DNA from: Eleginops maclovinus
Taxonomy: Eukaryota; Chordata; Actinopteri; Perciformes; Eleginopidae
Direction of reading: 5' to 3'
NCBI RefSeq assembly: GCF_036324505.1
Contig: NC_086368.1
Span: 21,558,378-21,622,377 of the forward strand
DNA: 64,000 bases
How positions within the stretch are numbered: position 1 is the stretch's first letter; every line of letters starts with the position of its first letter. Positions 10,031 through 23,851 of the stretch are shown piece after piece. A program made the position numbers and the translations under genes. Below the pieces are notes generated by a model. The model was not told where the DNA came from. It did not search any database and saw only the letters and a list, made by a program, of their open reading frames with translations.

Positions 10031-12649
10031 GTAAGGAGCGTTTCATCTGATAAATATGTCATTAAAAGGAAATAAGCTGAAAAAATCAGAAAGGTTCTTT
10101 CTATAAAAATTCTGAATCAAATTTGTCCAGTAGCTGAATTGCAACAATTGCATTCCAAGATATTATAAAATCATTTTACTACACCAGAGTTTTTTATGGC
10201 ACGAGTTTAGCACTCCTTGTGACATGTATAAGAGACCTTAGTAACCATCCTCTAAAAAGTCCTCACACATCAGGGATATCAAAACAAGTCCCAACATGAC
10301 ACATTACTCACTCCCCTTGGGTAGTCAAATGTCTTTGCCGACACCCTTCTTTATATTGGAAAATGTCAAGCCCACATACTGATGTCAGGAAGTAGATGAA
10401 TTGAAAGTTTCAGCAGACAGATGAGAGAGACTCTCCAACACTCAGGAGAAGTCTCCCAGCGCGCTGAGAGCTGCAGTTGTCTAATCAAATGTACTGTGGC
10501 TTTCTCTTCACGAGTCCTTTAGCAACCCAGTGGTCTTTTTTTAAAATGAAAAAAAAAACAATAGCAGTTTGTCGGGTGCTTTTAAGAAATTATGGCCTGT
10601 GCCCCCTCCATCTAAACACTAAAGTGTTGTTGATATTTTGCATCCTTTCGCAAAAGCCAAATGCACAGGGGTCTGATAAATGTTGCGTGCTTACAGAATA
10701 AACTTGGGAGGATTTGTTAAAGTACTTTGAGAGACGCAAGGTCAGTGTTAGTGAATGATTTGAGGGCAGGAAAAAACTGCTTCATGCTTTTAGGGAATGG
10801 AAAGTGGCGAGGAGAAGGCACACCAGGCAGGAGAGTAAAATTACACAGCGCAAGGAAAGACAGGAAGGACTCATTTAGAAAAACACAGCTGTCGGGTACA
10901 CTGAAAGTGTTAAAATAAGACGTGGAGAAAAGGTTACTCAGACAATTCCTAGTAATTATCGAAACCCGTAGCTGCTAGTTAAACTGCATCCTGTACATCA
11001 CCCAAAACAGTGACGTGACATATAGAAGTTTAAAATGATCCCAAGAACCAAACAAAGGGTCTTCCAGGTGTGATGGAAACTTCTGGAGCAATGGAGATGA
11101 AACTCAGAGAGACACGGGAGAGCTGGAACTTTGATGGCAAACACTGAAGGTTTATTATGAAGCTAACGACCAGAGAATTGACAAGACATGCACTGCAGCC
11201 ACGAGGTGAAACAGCGGTTGCCTGACCGAATTTTGAACATCTCTACTACAGTACGAAGTTTTAACCAGTTCCGAATGGACAATCAACATTCTTCATTCAC
11301 CGGACTAAACAAATATGGACTGAATCTAACTAAATCTGCCGTCCATGGAAAAGAATGTGCAGCCAGTTAAGCTACGTTCCAGATAAGAAGGGCTTCAAGA
11401 CGTCCCTGAAAAATAAACTATCTCATGGCAGCCTGTGCTCGGTCATAGACTGGCATCAACAAAGCGCCCCTCCTTAAGGGAGATTACAGCCACCTAAGGC
11501 CCAAGAACTATGCCATGGGAATAGAGTCAGAGGAAGGAGAAAATTATGAACAGTGTCAGAGTTTAACTACCTAAGCCAAACATGTCCTAACACCAGGTAT
11601 CAAATGCCCTTTTATTAGAGGTGTTGAGATATTGAAATCATTGAATTAATTTATAAACTGATCAAAATGTTCTTTCTTTTTTGGTCGCCTGATGCCAGTC
11701 ACACTATTCGGTAAGACGGACTCCACTAGATAAAACCTTTTGATGCTTACATGGAATTTGTTTTAGTCATAGAAATCTGACCTACGGATTCTTTTAGGCC
11801 TCGGAGGATGTCGGAGAAGTTCATACACAGACACATTGCTGCAGAAATGAAATGAAACCGCAAACACTCACACCCTCCCCTCCCCTGCCAGTCCTGTATT
11901 TCTCCTCTCACTCCCGCAGATCTCCCTCCAGTATTCAGTAGACAATCTGTGGGACTTGACTCCCCCCTCCACCCCTCTTCCCCGTCTCTCCCTACGTCCA
12001 GCAGGGCCCATCAGGCAGACGGGGGGGACCTTATCTAGTCCCCGGCAGTCGCCTCCTTTAGGCCTCTGAGAAAACCTTTTTACATAGCCAAGTGAAATGG
12101 AGGGGCCCCTGCGCACCGCGCGGCAAGCAGCACTGCTGCCGCAATGCTTGACGGAAGAGACTGATTGGCAGAAGAGTGGAGGACGCTCTATCTCTCTCCG
12201 CTCGCTGCCGCCACCACCACAGTCGCTTTTTTCTATCGCCTTTTTTCACCCCTCGCTTGCTCGCAGCTGACCTGCATGCGGATGAAGGAGTGAGAAAGAG
12301 GCGGACTGGGAGCCAGAGATAAAGAGGCTATATGGACTGTGCATTAAACAGTCTACCCTGAGCTGCCGTAACTCTCCCTCCTTCTCTTCCTTCATTTTCC
12401 AATCTAGCACTCCATTCATCCACGCCTCCTTTCATGCCCCCTTTCCTTTGCGCTGCCTATTTTACTTTCCTTTCACACCCTCATACCTGTAGCAAACCCT
12501 GGTTGGGTTGAAATAAATGGCCATTTAGAAGTTGAATTGGGACTGACAAAGCTTATATACATGAATGCAAACATTATTTAAAAAAGGTCAAGTGGTTAAA
12601 TTCTGACGTGAAGATACCTTTACTTCGCTGCTATACTCAGAATGGTTTC

Positions 12650-12805
12650 TGAGGTCTATTTTTTTGTACTTTGTAAATTGTGTGCTTCTTGTATATATTT
12701 TTTGGTATCTTGGGTGTAATATTATTAAGCTGTCTTTGGCTCTTTCTGCTGTACAAATGAAAAGGTCCCCTCTGTGGGACGAATAAAGGTATTCTGATTC
12801 TGCTC
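12650..12805 (+). repeat. LINE 3' end (L2-like) with ATTCTG tail
   Basis: The run TCCCCTCTGTGGGACGAATA (12766-12785), then AAGGTATTCTGATTCTG, matches the conserved 3' end of fish L2-type LINEs (a purine-poor block, GGGA, AATAAAG, then a short tandem tail). It is 5' truncated, with no coding part. Confidence 0.65.
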
Positions 12806-12870
12806 TGACCCGGCCTCTCATCCTCAGTGTTTTATTAGATATTTTGGTACTACTTTACAATCATCATAAA

Positions 12871-13210
12871 GGGTTTATAATTAGGTTGAAAACACTTTAT
12901 TAATCACTAAGAACCATTTATAAACCAGTTCTAACATAGTTTTCATACATCAACACAGGCTCACTATTTGGCAAGATAACTAAGCCTTATATTTGCTACT
13001 GTATCTGTTGTTCGCAAGTTGACTCTCCCCCCATCCATCTTGATGTTTCTTGGCATCTGTAAGCTAAGTAGCCAATATTAGGCTTAGCTCTACAGATAAA
13101 TGTCCGCTCACTGTTTGGCAAGCAACCGGTCAGAGTTGCGCTGTTTATCTCTTGTCTTATAAAAGTGTATTAATGATTTATAAAGTGTTCACAACCTAAT
13201 TAATGAATGA
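12871..13210. mobile_element. Palindromic MITE-like element, about 340 bases
   Basis: The left arm at 12871-12910 (containing TAATTAGGTTGAAAACACTT) is matched by an imperfect inverted arm at 13165-13210 (AAGTGTTCACAACCTAATTA). The arms match over roughly 35-40 bases with a few mismatches. This suits a non-autonomous DNA transposon. The internal sequence carries no protein. Confidence 0.55.
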
Positions 13211-13661
13211 ATTGAAAACCGTTCGTACAAAGTGGTACCCATATATTTTATGCAAAGCAGAGATTTAAAGGTGTTGAACGCCATGGACCACACATGTATA
13301 TCAATCGGTGTGGTTAGCTTTACATATTCTAATAATGTGAAATAAAATACATGCACAAGCAGACACGCAATGTCCTGATGTGCCCATGAGATGAGCCAAA
13401 GATTCAGGCAAAAGGCAAGGGCAGCCAAATTAGAAGGAGAATCCACTGGTAATTGATGTGTGATCTTCCCTTGAATTAACTCTCTGGCCAATCAGCAGCC
13501 CTTTCCAACTGGCTTATAGCTGTGTGTGTCTCTGTGGTGATTACCTGTATGAAAACACACACTATCACACTCTGATGTCCAGTTTGCCTCAGGGATGAAT
13601 GACTATAACCGATTATTGTGTTTGTCTAAAGGCTGTCTATCCAATACTGACTCAAAGGGAA

Positions 13662-13810
<149 letters not shown>

Positions 13811-16800
13811 GGAGCGACATGTTTGTATGTATGCTGTCACTTCAAAAGTAATTGTGACAGAGTGGCCAATCCGCTGCACAACTTTGCGTTTCCTCTCTTC
13901 ACACACGGAAAGCCATCCCAAGACACCCTGCAAACATCTTCTGCTTCTCCTTCTCTTCACCGATCCTTTTCCCTCGCCGCTTATTTGTGGATGCCTCCCT
14001 AATCTCTTCCCAGTGTACAGGTGGAGTATATCTGTCTCCCTGTGGCAACATAGCCTGTGACTCTGTAAACAAGTCTCAGTTTAAAATTCACCTCTTTTAA
14101 TCCCCCAACCATCCCCCAACTATCTCCCTTGTCGACTGCTTCCTCTGAAATAAAAAAAAAGCCAAAAATTAATCCACCTTCGTCCAAGCGTGGAGCGTGA
14201 AACAACCCCTCCCTGAAAATCCTGACATCAGCCCATCTCAATCCACAGCTGCTGGAGGGTGTTCAGACGAGTGTGCACGCGAGGATCATCTGAACACAAG
14301 CGCACTCATACAAACACAGATTTAGTCACACACCTGCTTGTATGCAAGCTTACACACACACACACACGTAACCACACTAATCCCCTCCATGAGTCTTTCC
14401 AACACCCCCAAAAACCTTGATTCCCCCCCCCCATGAGGGTTATCATACCTCCTTTCTGTCTCTCCACGTTGGGCTTTTGTCCCCATGGATGCAAACGACT
14501 GGGAAGAGCTCAGAGTGTGTGTGCCGCCAGTGATAGTGCTGCCACTTCACTGGTATCATGAGGGCTGAGCTGGGGCTGTTGCTCTGAGTCTTTTCTGCCA
14601 ACAGACACCAAAAGAACATGTTTAAACACAAAGTAAAATAAAACACAGCCAACACTTGTCAGTCCAAACCCTCATTCATACCTCCCGTGTCCGGATTTTC
14701 TCTAAATACTTAGTTTTATCCTATTATTCTCCTACAAAAATGGGTGTTTGTAAATAATAATCAAACTGCTTTACAGAACAAGAAGGAAACATAACAACAA
14801 TATTAAAATGAATACAAAACAATCAGAAGCATCAACAGTGATCCTGATGAAATTCCCTTGAAATGAAGCTGACAAGAACTTAAAAATAGGTTAAAACAAA
14901 ACCATTTCAAAAAGGAAAATAGTAAACAGTAGTGACTACGCATATTATTTGTCATTTTAATACTAAAGCAGGATTTCGTGGTTTAAACCAAATGTTTTTT
15001 AATGTTGTTTCTTAATTTGTTATGTTATAAACAACCAATTCCTTGTGAGCTACATCACCTCCTCTAGCTCATTCTCTCTGCCTCGGAAGGGTAGCAACTA
15101 AGAAAAGAGGTGGGAAGCAAGAGCTGGAAAGAGAAGATACCTCAGCGACTTGTGTTTACTCGTTTATTTTCTTCCAACGACGAGACACTATATCAACCCC
15201 CACCTGACCCCACCAAACCCACAACTTAGAGCCTCAGTGGGGTGCGACCATCATCAGCAGGAAACTCTCCGTACCTTTAAACCATCTGCTTTCTGCTTCC
15301 CTTGCTGCTTCCCAACACCCTATGTCCTGAATAATCTGAGGCACCCGTGGGTTTAAGCCCCCGTGGTGCCTATTTTTTTTATCTTGGCTCCAACACTGGG
15401 TTTCCCACAAGGCAACTACAGACTTTCAAGTTTCAGCTCAGCTTTCCTCTGTTGAGTTTACCCGCTGAGCCCTCGACCTGAGGCTAAAGGCTAAGACGTT
15501 AACATGTAGCTAACTTCTTACCACATATTCCCAGGGAGCCAGCCAAGGTATTAGCTAACTCTCCAACAAGAAACAGGACTTAATGTCTCTTTAAGGTCCA
15601 TGACTTCAGGGCTACGTTTCTAGCGCTCTAAATGCAAGGTATTAATTGGTAATGTTTAGTGCTAAATAGATTCATAAACCACCTGGCTGGGGCTTTTGAA
15701 GTCCTGGACTTTGTTTTATCCCCAAGGTAAAGGATGCGGGGATAAAGTATGCTTCAAGTTTTGGAGCTGCAGATGTAACTACCCCTTCTCTGTCGAGGTT
15801 GGATATTTAAGTCTAGTCCACATATTAGCAATGGGGAGATTTAGCAGCAAGAGAATTATAATCCTGAATCCTTTCCGGGAAAATCCAATATAACACAGCC
15901 TGTAAACATAACTGGCAGGGATAAAGTCTCACACATGGGGATGTTTGGCATTGTGAATTACCGCAACAGCCAAAATGCGACACAAACTCAGATGAAGTGA
16001 AACTAGACACATTTAATTGGTTTCTAAATTAATGGACATGGTCAAAAGCTTGATTCAAGACCTATGCTATGCTGCCCACATGTCTTTTTTTGTAAGCGAT
16101 TCAAAAAGGTGTTGTTATCATTATCTATTTCCGAGCCAATCAGAACCTTGGTGCCACAGTTAAGAATGGGGTCGTAATTTTTCTGCACTCAAGCCACAAA
16201 CATGGGCAAATTGTGGATAAGATCACAAAGGTTATTTTGTTTTTTGTAAACCCAATTAAAGAAATAATGGTGGTTATTTTGGGTTAATTTTTCAATAAAC
16301 TGCAGAATTTTTCAGGGTAGGAAAAAGTAATTGCCAGATGATTTGGCGATCACTACTGGCTCCTGCTTCATACAACTTCATAGACTTGTGTTTTACTGTC
16401 TTCTCTTTAAAGATCAGGAAATGAAAGGATAAAGAGGCAGATTATTACATTGTAGTGAATACTTGCAGATAGGATTAAGGCAAAAAAAGATAGCTATAAC
16501 ATTACTTGAGTCATTTCCAACAGCAGACATTCAGATCAGGAGCAGCATGTCTGCGGATCACTGTGAAATAATGAGATATGAAAATGACTTGGGGGCACTG
16601 GAGGAGTAGAGGGCTGGGGATTGAGAAGGAGGTTTGTGTTTGATCCCATCTCTTTCCCTGCTCCGTCACTTCAATTATCGTCCTCTCCTATCACCCCATC
16701 TATTGGGAATATAGGGAATAATTAAGTAAAAGCGTGAGCGCTGTGGTTATTGGTTTAAAACGGTGATTACTGCTCAGTGAATGTGGATGAGAGGGTGGGG

Positions 16801-16876
16801 AGATAGATTTGCTTTGAGTTTGGGGCATTCTAGACAAACTGTATTTCACATTTTTTGACTCTAAGGAAGTCATATA

Positions 16877-17082
16877 AAGCTCTGGAACAAAAGGCCTCTC
16901 CGAATTGTTCTTATCTTTATCTCTACATGAATGGCAGCCATGCCAGCATTTGTTGAATTTCAACACAGAGAAATGTTGTCAGTGGTTTATAGAATACAAT
17001 AAAATAGTAATAATTTAACTCAGAGACATATCTAAGAGAAAACGATAATGCTGAAGTGGTCTCTTAATCTTTTCCAGGGCTG
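16877..17082. mobile_element. Tc1-type MITE, copy 1 of 3
   Basis: 206 bases flanked by TA (16875-16876, 17083-17084). The right end (AGTGGTCTCTTAATC then TTTTCCAGGGCTG) is well kept. The left end (AAGCTCTGGAACAAAAGGCC) is mutated. The middle (ATGGCAGCCATGCCAGCATT, 16931-16950, then a GTTTATAGAATACAATA block) is shared with the copies at 39341-39556 and, inverted, 58033-58260. It has no coding capacity, so it would depend on a Tc1-like transposase from elsewhere. Confidence 0.75.
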
Positions 17083-17136
17083 TATCCTACAGAGAGGATG
17101 GTTTTAAATAAATGATTAGTACTTTGGCTGGAAAGA

Positions 17137-17345
17137 ATGCACACCATAGAAGAAGAATCAGAGGATGAAGCCTTCTTTATTTGTCACACAGCAAACAGAG
17201 TGAAATTTGATCTCTGCGGTTTAACCCATCCTAGATCTAGGAGCAGTGGGCTGCTATTGTATAACACCCTGGGAGCAATGGGGTGTGGTAGGGGTGTCCA
17301 GTGCTTTGCTCAAGGGAAGCTCACACTCCAAAATCACTTATACTT
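17137..17345. repeat. Common fish interspersed repeat
   Basis: The text CCTTCTTTATTTGTCACACA (17171-17190), then GAGCAGTGGGCTGC, CTGGGAGCAATGGGGTG and TTTGCTCAAGGG, follows a repeat seen throughout teleost genomes (the 'gggagcagtggggttaagtgccttgctcaaggg' type). The 70-codon frame across it is chance. The family name is not known to me. Confidence 0.5.
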
Positions 17346-17889
17346 TTGACGGTGCAAAAGTAGACCCCCCCCCAAGTTGTAGTGCAGTTAACTCTGTCAT
17401 CACTGATTTCTCCAGTTGAGGAACGCTGCGTATGACCTTGCCCTCTAGGCATGGGCTGCACCTGTGTAGCAATCGCAGTTTAAATGCCACTGTTTCTCGC
17501 ATTAAATAAAGCATTCGGAGTACCAACCAACATCGGCATTCAAATTTGTAAGCATCGCTGTGAAATTCAAAGGTCGCTAATTTAACAAATGACATTTAGG
17601 ATAGTGCTTAATGCATTTTGCTTATCACCGTTGGCTTATTAGAGCTTGAACTATGACAGAATAAAGGGGGGAAATGCAGGTTGTTAAGCTGTAATTCACA
17701 GGACTTGATTTCAGGGCTTAGTCAATCTTGTTTTCATGTTTTAAACATTTTATAATGTTAAAGCCATCATTAAAAGTACGCCTGAGCACCTGGCTTGATG
17801 TTTAAAATGTAAAGTGATGTTGAACTTCTTCAGAGCTTTTTAATACCACTGAATTCATTCTCAAGGTTTCTTTGTTCTTTTCCCTCCAG

Positions 17890-17960
17890 AACCTGGAGAA
17901 CTACAAGCAGACGGCTGAACAGTACAACGAGGCAGCTACCAAAGCCGAGGCCGACATCAG
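17890..17960 (+). CDS. chchd6: chchd6 (MIC25) exon: end of coiled coil
   Basis: This exon of 71 bases enters in phase 0 and leaves after two bases of a codon (AG). It encodes NLENYKQTAEQYNEAATK and then AEADI plus part of an arginine codon. It has a TCCCTCCAG acceptor and a strong GTAAGC donor. Residues TAEQYNEAA align with TTEQYQKAA of human CHCHD3 and SSEQFHEAA of CHCHD6 as I remember them. The spacing from this block to the first CHCH cysteine is the same as in both paralogues. The split arginine codon is completed by the first base of the exon at 28233. Confidence 0.9.
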
Positions 17961-18531
17961 GTAAGCACTGTGCAATACTGTGCAACACCATTTTCTGTGG
18001 AATGAACCATTCAGTACACCCATTACCTTGCTGCTCCTTACTGCCTCTGTATCGTTATGTTTTTTACGAGCCCCACATAGGTTAAAGCGGTTTGCCCGAT
18101 TCACCTCTAAATAATCTATTAGTTGAGGCTGAGATATTTTTTTTCTCACTCCAATGGGGCTAACGCTGAATAAAACAGACATTGTATTCCAAATTCTATA
18201 AAGAAATGTACCTTCCACAGAGGAGGACGGGGAGACTGGCTCTGAATAGCACAATGTCGTAACAACAGTTAGAAAGCAGATGTTGGCAGAGGCCTGAGTC
18301 TGAAGGGAGTTTGCCATGTTTGTATATTGTTATTGGTACAGTCCAAACATTAATTCCCCCAGAAACAATGTTGAGGCTAAACGATGCGTTCTTAGTATGT
18401 TTTCTGTCTCCTTTGCCATATTATTGTGACAAAACTATGAAAATTACACATCATGTCTCACCATTTTCCTATTTCCAGTAAGATAAGCTCACTAATTCTG
18501 ACATTGTTGCTTCTCAGAGTTTCAATTCATG

Positions 18532-18569
<38 letters not shown>

Positions 18570-18597
18570 TAATCAATCAAGGTTTATTTTGATTGAA
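18532..18597 (-). repeat. (TCAA)n tract, probable LINE tail in antisense
   Basis: About twelve TCAA units with one interruption (TTAA), followed by GGTTTATTTTGATTGA. Read in reverse this is a LINE-like 3' end (AATAAACC followed by TTGA repeats), so the tetranucleotide array is probably the tandem tail of a truncated retroposon. Confidence 0.5.
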
Positions 18598-21500
18598 GTT
18601 TGAATTGATGAGAATATTTGTATCTTTTTTTAATATTTAAAACAATGTGCTTAACATGGCTTTGAATGTTTATCTTGTGATTTTGTTATTACACGCATTT
18701 TATAACAAAACAATATCTAATATTATTGAGGCAGTCCTTTCATGTAGACCTCCTGCTGCTTTCTTTCTCAATGTCTTGCTTCATTGGGAAATTAGACATG
18801 GAAAAGAAAATGGTGAAAAATAAATAAAAGTATCATTTTCATTTTTATTTATTTGTCCTTTCATGGCTCGGAGAAGCAGATTATCTGGCTTTGAATATAA
18901 TTTCTTGAGTGAATATGTGGTAGAATTACGTATAGATTTGTACAAAAATGAATATGCCTCTGTGGCATATTGAGTCTCTTCCGTCTCCAATAACTGCTCA
19001 AATGTCTTCATTAACATTCTCACCTTTCTTCTTTATAATGATGCATCTCAATATCCGTTGTCATGCAGCCAGTACCAGCTCAGTAATCATGGCAAGACAT
19101 GATGAACTACTTGGCCTTTTAAAGAGCCCTATTCTGCTGGTAGAAATAGCAGTCAAACAGAAACAGCAAGATTTGACAAGAAGCAGAGGTTCCTGTTCAG
19201 AGTTCAGACTTCTCCTGCTGTCAAATAGCACGTCGGAGTCATTCAGCGCTGAACCGCCGCCACACTGCCACTGCCAGAGAGTGTGGGCCTTGACAATTTA
19301 CGCCCCTCTTCAACACTCATTCTTACCCATTTTTGAAAGGAGAAAGAGTTCTGTAAATCCAATTTACTCAGACAGCCATTCAAATGTTTTTTTCTCCTGC
19401 ATGCACGGCAATGATTGTTGCAAAACTGATGAAAGACGACTAATTAATTCAGATCTGTTTTTTCTTCTGTTATTTTCACACGCTCATTCCTCACCTTTTA
19501 CTTCCTATTAACACGTAAAACCTTTTTTTACCTTCACACTTATATCTCACGGTTCCCCATGACAACCTGAATTTAAGTTACATGTATCCACGTCTCATTG
19601 TATTCTCTGGGGATACAACAAATACAAATGAAAAATCTCTCTGCGAACAGCAATCATTGTATTGGGTGTATTAGGAAGTTTAGGGCAATATCTGAAAAGA
19701 TAAATAGCAATTTTCTTCCTCTCATTTGCGTGCAGTTTGTATTCGATTTTACACATGTTGTCGATTAGCTTTCCATTGGATAATGAGGGGAGAGCAAATT
19801 TGTGGCTCAAGTCATTACAGGGTTTGTTGATGTGGGAGCAGCACTGAGGCGTAATTAAATTAGAGCAAACTCTCTTTAATATCACAAGCATCTGAATATA
19901 CATCATTTACTAACAAGGTGGCAAATGAAAGGAAGTCACGATCATTGTTGGCACAGTTTCGCTGCGTTAGCTTATATGACGAGGCTTTGTGAAAAAGCAA
20001 CTTCCTATCCAATGATTGGTTTTCCTTTTTCTATAATTTAAAGTGTCAGACAACATATAAAACAACGCTGTTCTGAAATGAATGTGTGAATGTTCTAATT
20101 GAGAAACCAGTGTAGTGTAGTAGCGAACATCCCAGTGCTTCCCTCGCAACAGCTAGAGGAAAAAAGTAGAAGCTGTGTCTTTTTAGCTTTGCAATGTATG
20201 ATGGGTAGTGACCTCATCCACATTTTCTTGCACCTGGTCCATTGAATTTAACAGAACACAATTCAAGTCCAAAATTTTGTCCGAATGATTACATTAGCAA
20301 GGATTCGCTATTGTCCGCCGCTGCATTGAAAAGGTGAGGAGATCAGTTCTGCATGAGTTTGCCGAAAGAAAAAGCATTTTGTCCTTCCACAATGTGTTAC
20401 TCATTATTTTTGTGCGCACACACACACACACACAGAATTTTTCAGTCCTTTTTTTTTCTTTCTATCTCTGCCGCACATACAGGCACACTTTGTATTCAGG
20501 CAGCCACGTGCTCGTCATGTTCTGTCAGCATTTGGGTGGCGTTTCATTGTGCCGTGGTCACGCTGTCATTTCACACTACACTGACCACCCAGTAATTATT
20601 CTATTTACCCACCAGTGGGGGGAGGGGGTGCAGCACAGTCCAACACATTATGTAGCTACAGCATGTCTCTTTCTTCCGTCTTTGCACCCTCTCCAGTGTC
20701 GCCGCTCTCCTATTATCTCATTTACCTAATTCTTGAATATTCTTTAGCCACACTCTGTCCATGGTTGATCTTCATTTATTGTTCTCAGCCTCTTTTGCTT
20801 CCAGCGTTGATCTTCCTTTTGTCTAGATGTCCTCTTTGGCTTGAAAGAAGAGAAGTGATGAGGCAGCCTGTGTTATTTATATTATCTTTATCTCCTTCCT
20901 CTTGATAGTTTTTGTTGTATTACTGTTGTACCTGACCTGCAGAAAGACAGCATGCAGGCCAAAACATCGGCTGGTAAAAGCCGCAAGCAAAGGTACAAAA
21001 AAATACACTTCAATGACAACAACAAAAGGATTGTTACCTAAAAAGGAGTATCAAGGAATCCATATTCCTGTAATAGAGAAATCTTTAATAGAGCATGTTT
21101 AGGTTAGGAGAGGGGGATTTGAGTTGGTAGTACTGGTGGAAGATGTTGATGGGTTTTCTGCATGGAGTTAGGAACAAGTTTTATCATTGACCAAAGCGGC
21201 ATCTGAAATGAAGAGCCTGCAGCAATATAATACAGGGTGCCGTCTGATCTGTAAGACTAAACCACATAGGTTAAATAAAGACACATAAAATGTAAAGACC
21301 AAGGATAACTAGTGGAGGAAGTGACCCCATTTCGGGAGACAGAAATCAGGTTTCTTGAGTAGCTGTAAAGGACAGCACCAAAACAAATCTCTAAAAGTCT
21401 TCCACCCATTATAAGCTGTGATTCCAGAAGCGGCCCAACATATTCTGAATGCAAAAGTTAAGGCTAAAAGCCTCTCTCACCTGACGAGGTCACTTTGTTG

Positions 21501-22088
21501 AATTTAAGATGGAAGCCTCTTGTGTTATTGCCTCTTTATTCCTGCATCGGACAAATCGGTAAAAGGTTATGTTGAGCCGTTTTCTACTTGCCTCGCCCAA
21601 ACACATGGGGCATTTTAAAGAAGTTCATCCATTAGCCTTGCCTTGGGGTATCAGACTAGCTATATTCCACAAAAATACCTCACCCGAGAGACCCACAACA
21701 TGGCGGCTTAGCTTACTTTAGGATCTAAAAATCCATTAATCCTCTTAAAAAAAAAACCTGGTTAACCTCAAAGTGTTTGCAAAGACAGAACCTGAGTGAA
21801 CCTCAGGTGGATGTCGTTGTGAGTGTTCACCATGAAGTAACTGCTGACAGTTTGTAAAGCCTTCTTTTATGTGAGTTTGTTATTTCTTCTTTATGTGTCT
21901 ATTTTTGTGTGTATGTGGGTAGCATGTCCAATTAGTGAAACAGACAGGTAGACTGCTAGTCATTACCAGAGACAGGACCTGTCTGCACTGTGTGGTCCAA
22001 CAAAGATTGACCATTAAGACACAAGGCTGAAGTCTCTTACACACAATGCTACTGCCTCTCTGTACTTCTCTCTGACTGCCTCTGTACA

Positions 22089-22091
<3 letters not shown>

Positions 22092-22138
<47 letters not shown>
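22092..22138. repeat. (TG)n microsatellite, about 23 units
   Basis: Pure TG run followed by TATATAGATA. Confidence 0.97.
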
Positions 22139-22143
<5 letters not shown>

Positions 22144-23465
22144 GATACATAGAAACGATTACACACAGATACAGTTCAGATTTGGCCTGTGCAGTTGCAG
22201 TAGATATGATAAGACAAGTAATTCACATTAAACAGATTTCCGTCATTTATTCAAGACATTTCCTTTTACACCGTGAGGATGTATGATGTAAAAGTGATGT
22301 ACGTTACAATTTAATTGGTCTATTTTCCATTTGCATTACCAGTTAAATATGCAAGACATTGGCTGCTGCTGCTGCTATAAGAAGTCGTGATCTTCCGAGG
22401 TAAGTCACCGAGGGCTGACCCAGAACTTGAGTCGAGCTGGATCCGAATCCCATATTTATTCTAATCAGGAAAGGTTGCGCCCCTTTTCCTTTGCCACCAG
22501 TCTTAGGTATCTATGTAAATATACAGTAACTCTGACTATGAGGTGTGTCATATTCATCACAGCAGACATATAAACATGTTGTAGACGGAAACGTATTTCC
22601 GCTTACTCTTTTTGACCTGTTCTGCTTGCTTGGTATACTGTTGCCCTCCTTTGTGATAGCGCTGTCACTCTGTTCAGGTCATCTGCATTTTGGACAAGAC
22701 AACAGGAGCTCAAATAGAGTAACACAAAATCCAAGCAACAATTAAAATACTGTTGATTATCTGACACTCATGTTGCTAAGGAATACAACATTCTGCAACA
22801 AGCCGGGGTAACATATTATTTCTCTGTGTCATATGGATTAGAAAGAAGAGAAAAGGGAAGTTGTTTAAAGTCAAAGGAGCTTCAAATGATATAAAACTTG
22901 AATTTAAATGGTTGAGGATAAAAAGGCTAGCGATGGAGAGTGATAGCAGCAAAGCGCTCCGGAGAGCACGTCTCCCCCCACATCACCATCAACTGGAGTG
23001 AGTCGTCCAACCGCAAGGTCTCCCTGATTGAAAAGTTATCAGCGATGAGATGTCACACACAAACACACATGCACATGCGGCCCTTATCTTGTTCTCGCAT
23101 GTCACCTGTTTTAATGAAACACTCTCCTTATCCCCTCCCATCTCCCTGTCCCTATACTCCCACAAAGTGAGTTTGGTGGGGATCAAACAGCAGGGCTAAC
23201 GGAGTGCAAATTGTTCTCCTACATTCCTATCTGCTTCCAGCACTTCAGCTGTCAGCGTGAGAAGATACGGCGACTTCTGTCTGTCTCCAGTCTGCGGCTT
23301 GGACTTGTTTTTGATTGCTGTTCCCTTTTGAGATGTAGACATTTTTTGGTGGTAGTAGTGTTGTCATTATAAGTTTAGGATATTGCTCTATAGTGTTGCA
23401 GGGATGACGTATTTTTGCACGCCAACCCGGAAGTAAGCTGCGCATGGGTTTCCTCGACAAAAAAG

Positions 23466-23851
23466 CAATGTGATTTCTCCATAGGATTTTGGAATATTGT
23501 AGAAAATAAGATTTGTGGAAAACCAACCTGTTTGATAAATGCACGGTTTTGTTCAGCCGGATAATCTCCACATGTCTACCCTGCTTTTATCATTTTCAAT
23601 CATAAATGTAATCGCCAGAAGCAAAATGCTAATGTTATGCTATAAACGAACTACAGACGAGTACAGCAGGGTCGCACAACTTCAAAGTCACTCCAATTTA
23701 AAATCGTCTCAACTGACTTTTGCGCGCTTGCATATTTTCACTGCTGATGTATTTAATGTCTTAGAACAAAACGTGATCCGTCTCTTAAGTTTGTGTCAAC
23801 CACAGACCTATTATGAGCTATTTTCCAAAATCCTATGGAGAAATCCCATTG
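23466..23851. mobile_element. Foldback/MITE-like element with about 29-base inverted arms
   Basis: CAATGTGATTTCTCCATAGG (23466-23485), continuing ATTTTGGAA, is matched in reverse complement by TTCCAAAATCCTATGGAGAA (23823-23842), continuing ATCCCATTG, with a single mismatch in 29 bases. GGAAGT-containing sequences lie outside both arms (about 23429 and 23872), so the true ends may extend further. The 330-base interior has short open frames without a recognisable domain. Confidence 0.6.

Noticed and set aside
17901..18317. 138-codon minus frame overlapping a chchd6 exon
   Set aside because: It is antisense to the real exon at 17890-17960 and shows no family resemblance.
18948..19511. 187-codon + strand frame
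   Set aside because: Longest non-repeat frame besides the transposase, but the composition is that of random AT-rich sequence, with no domain, no conserved motif and no splice context.
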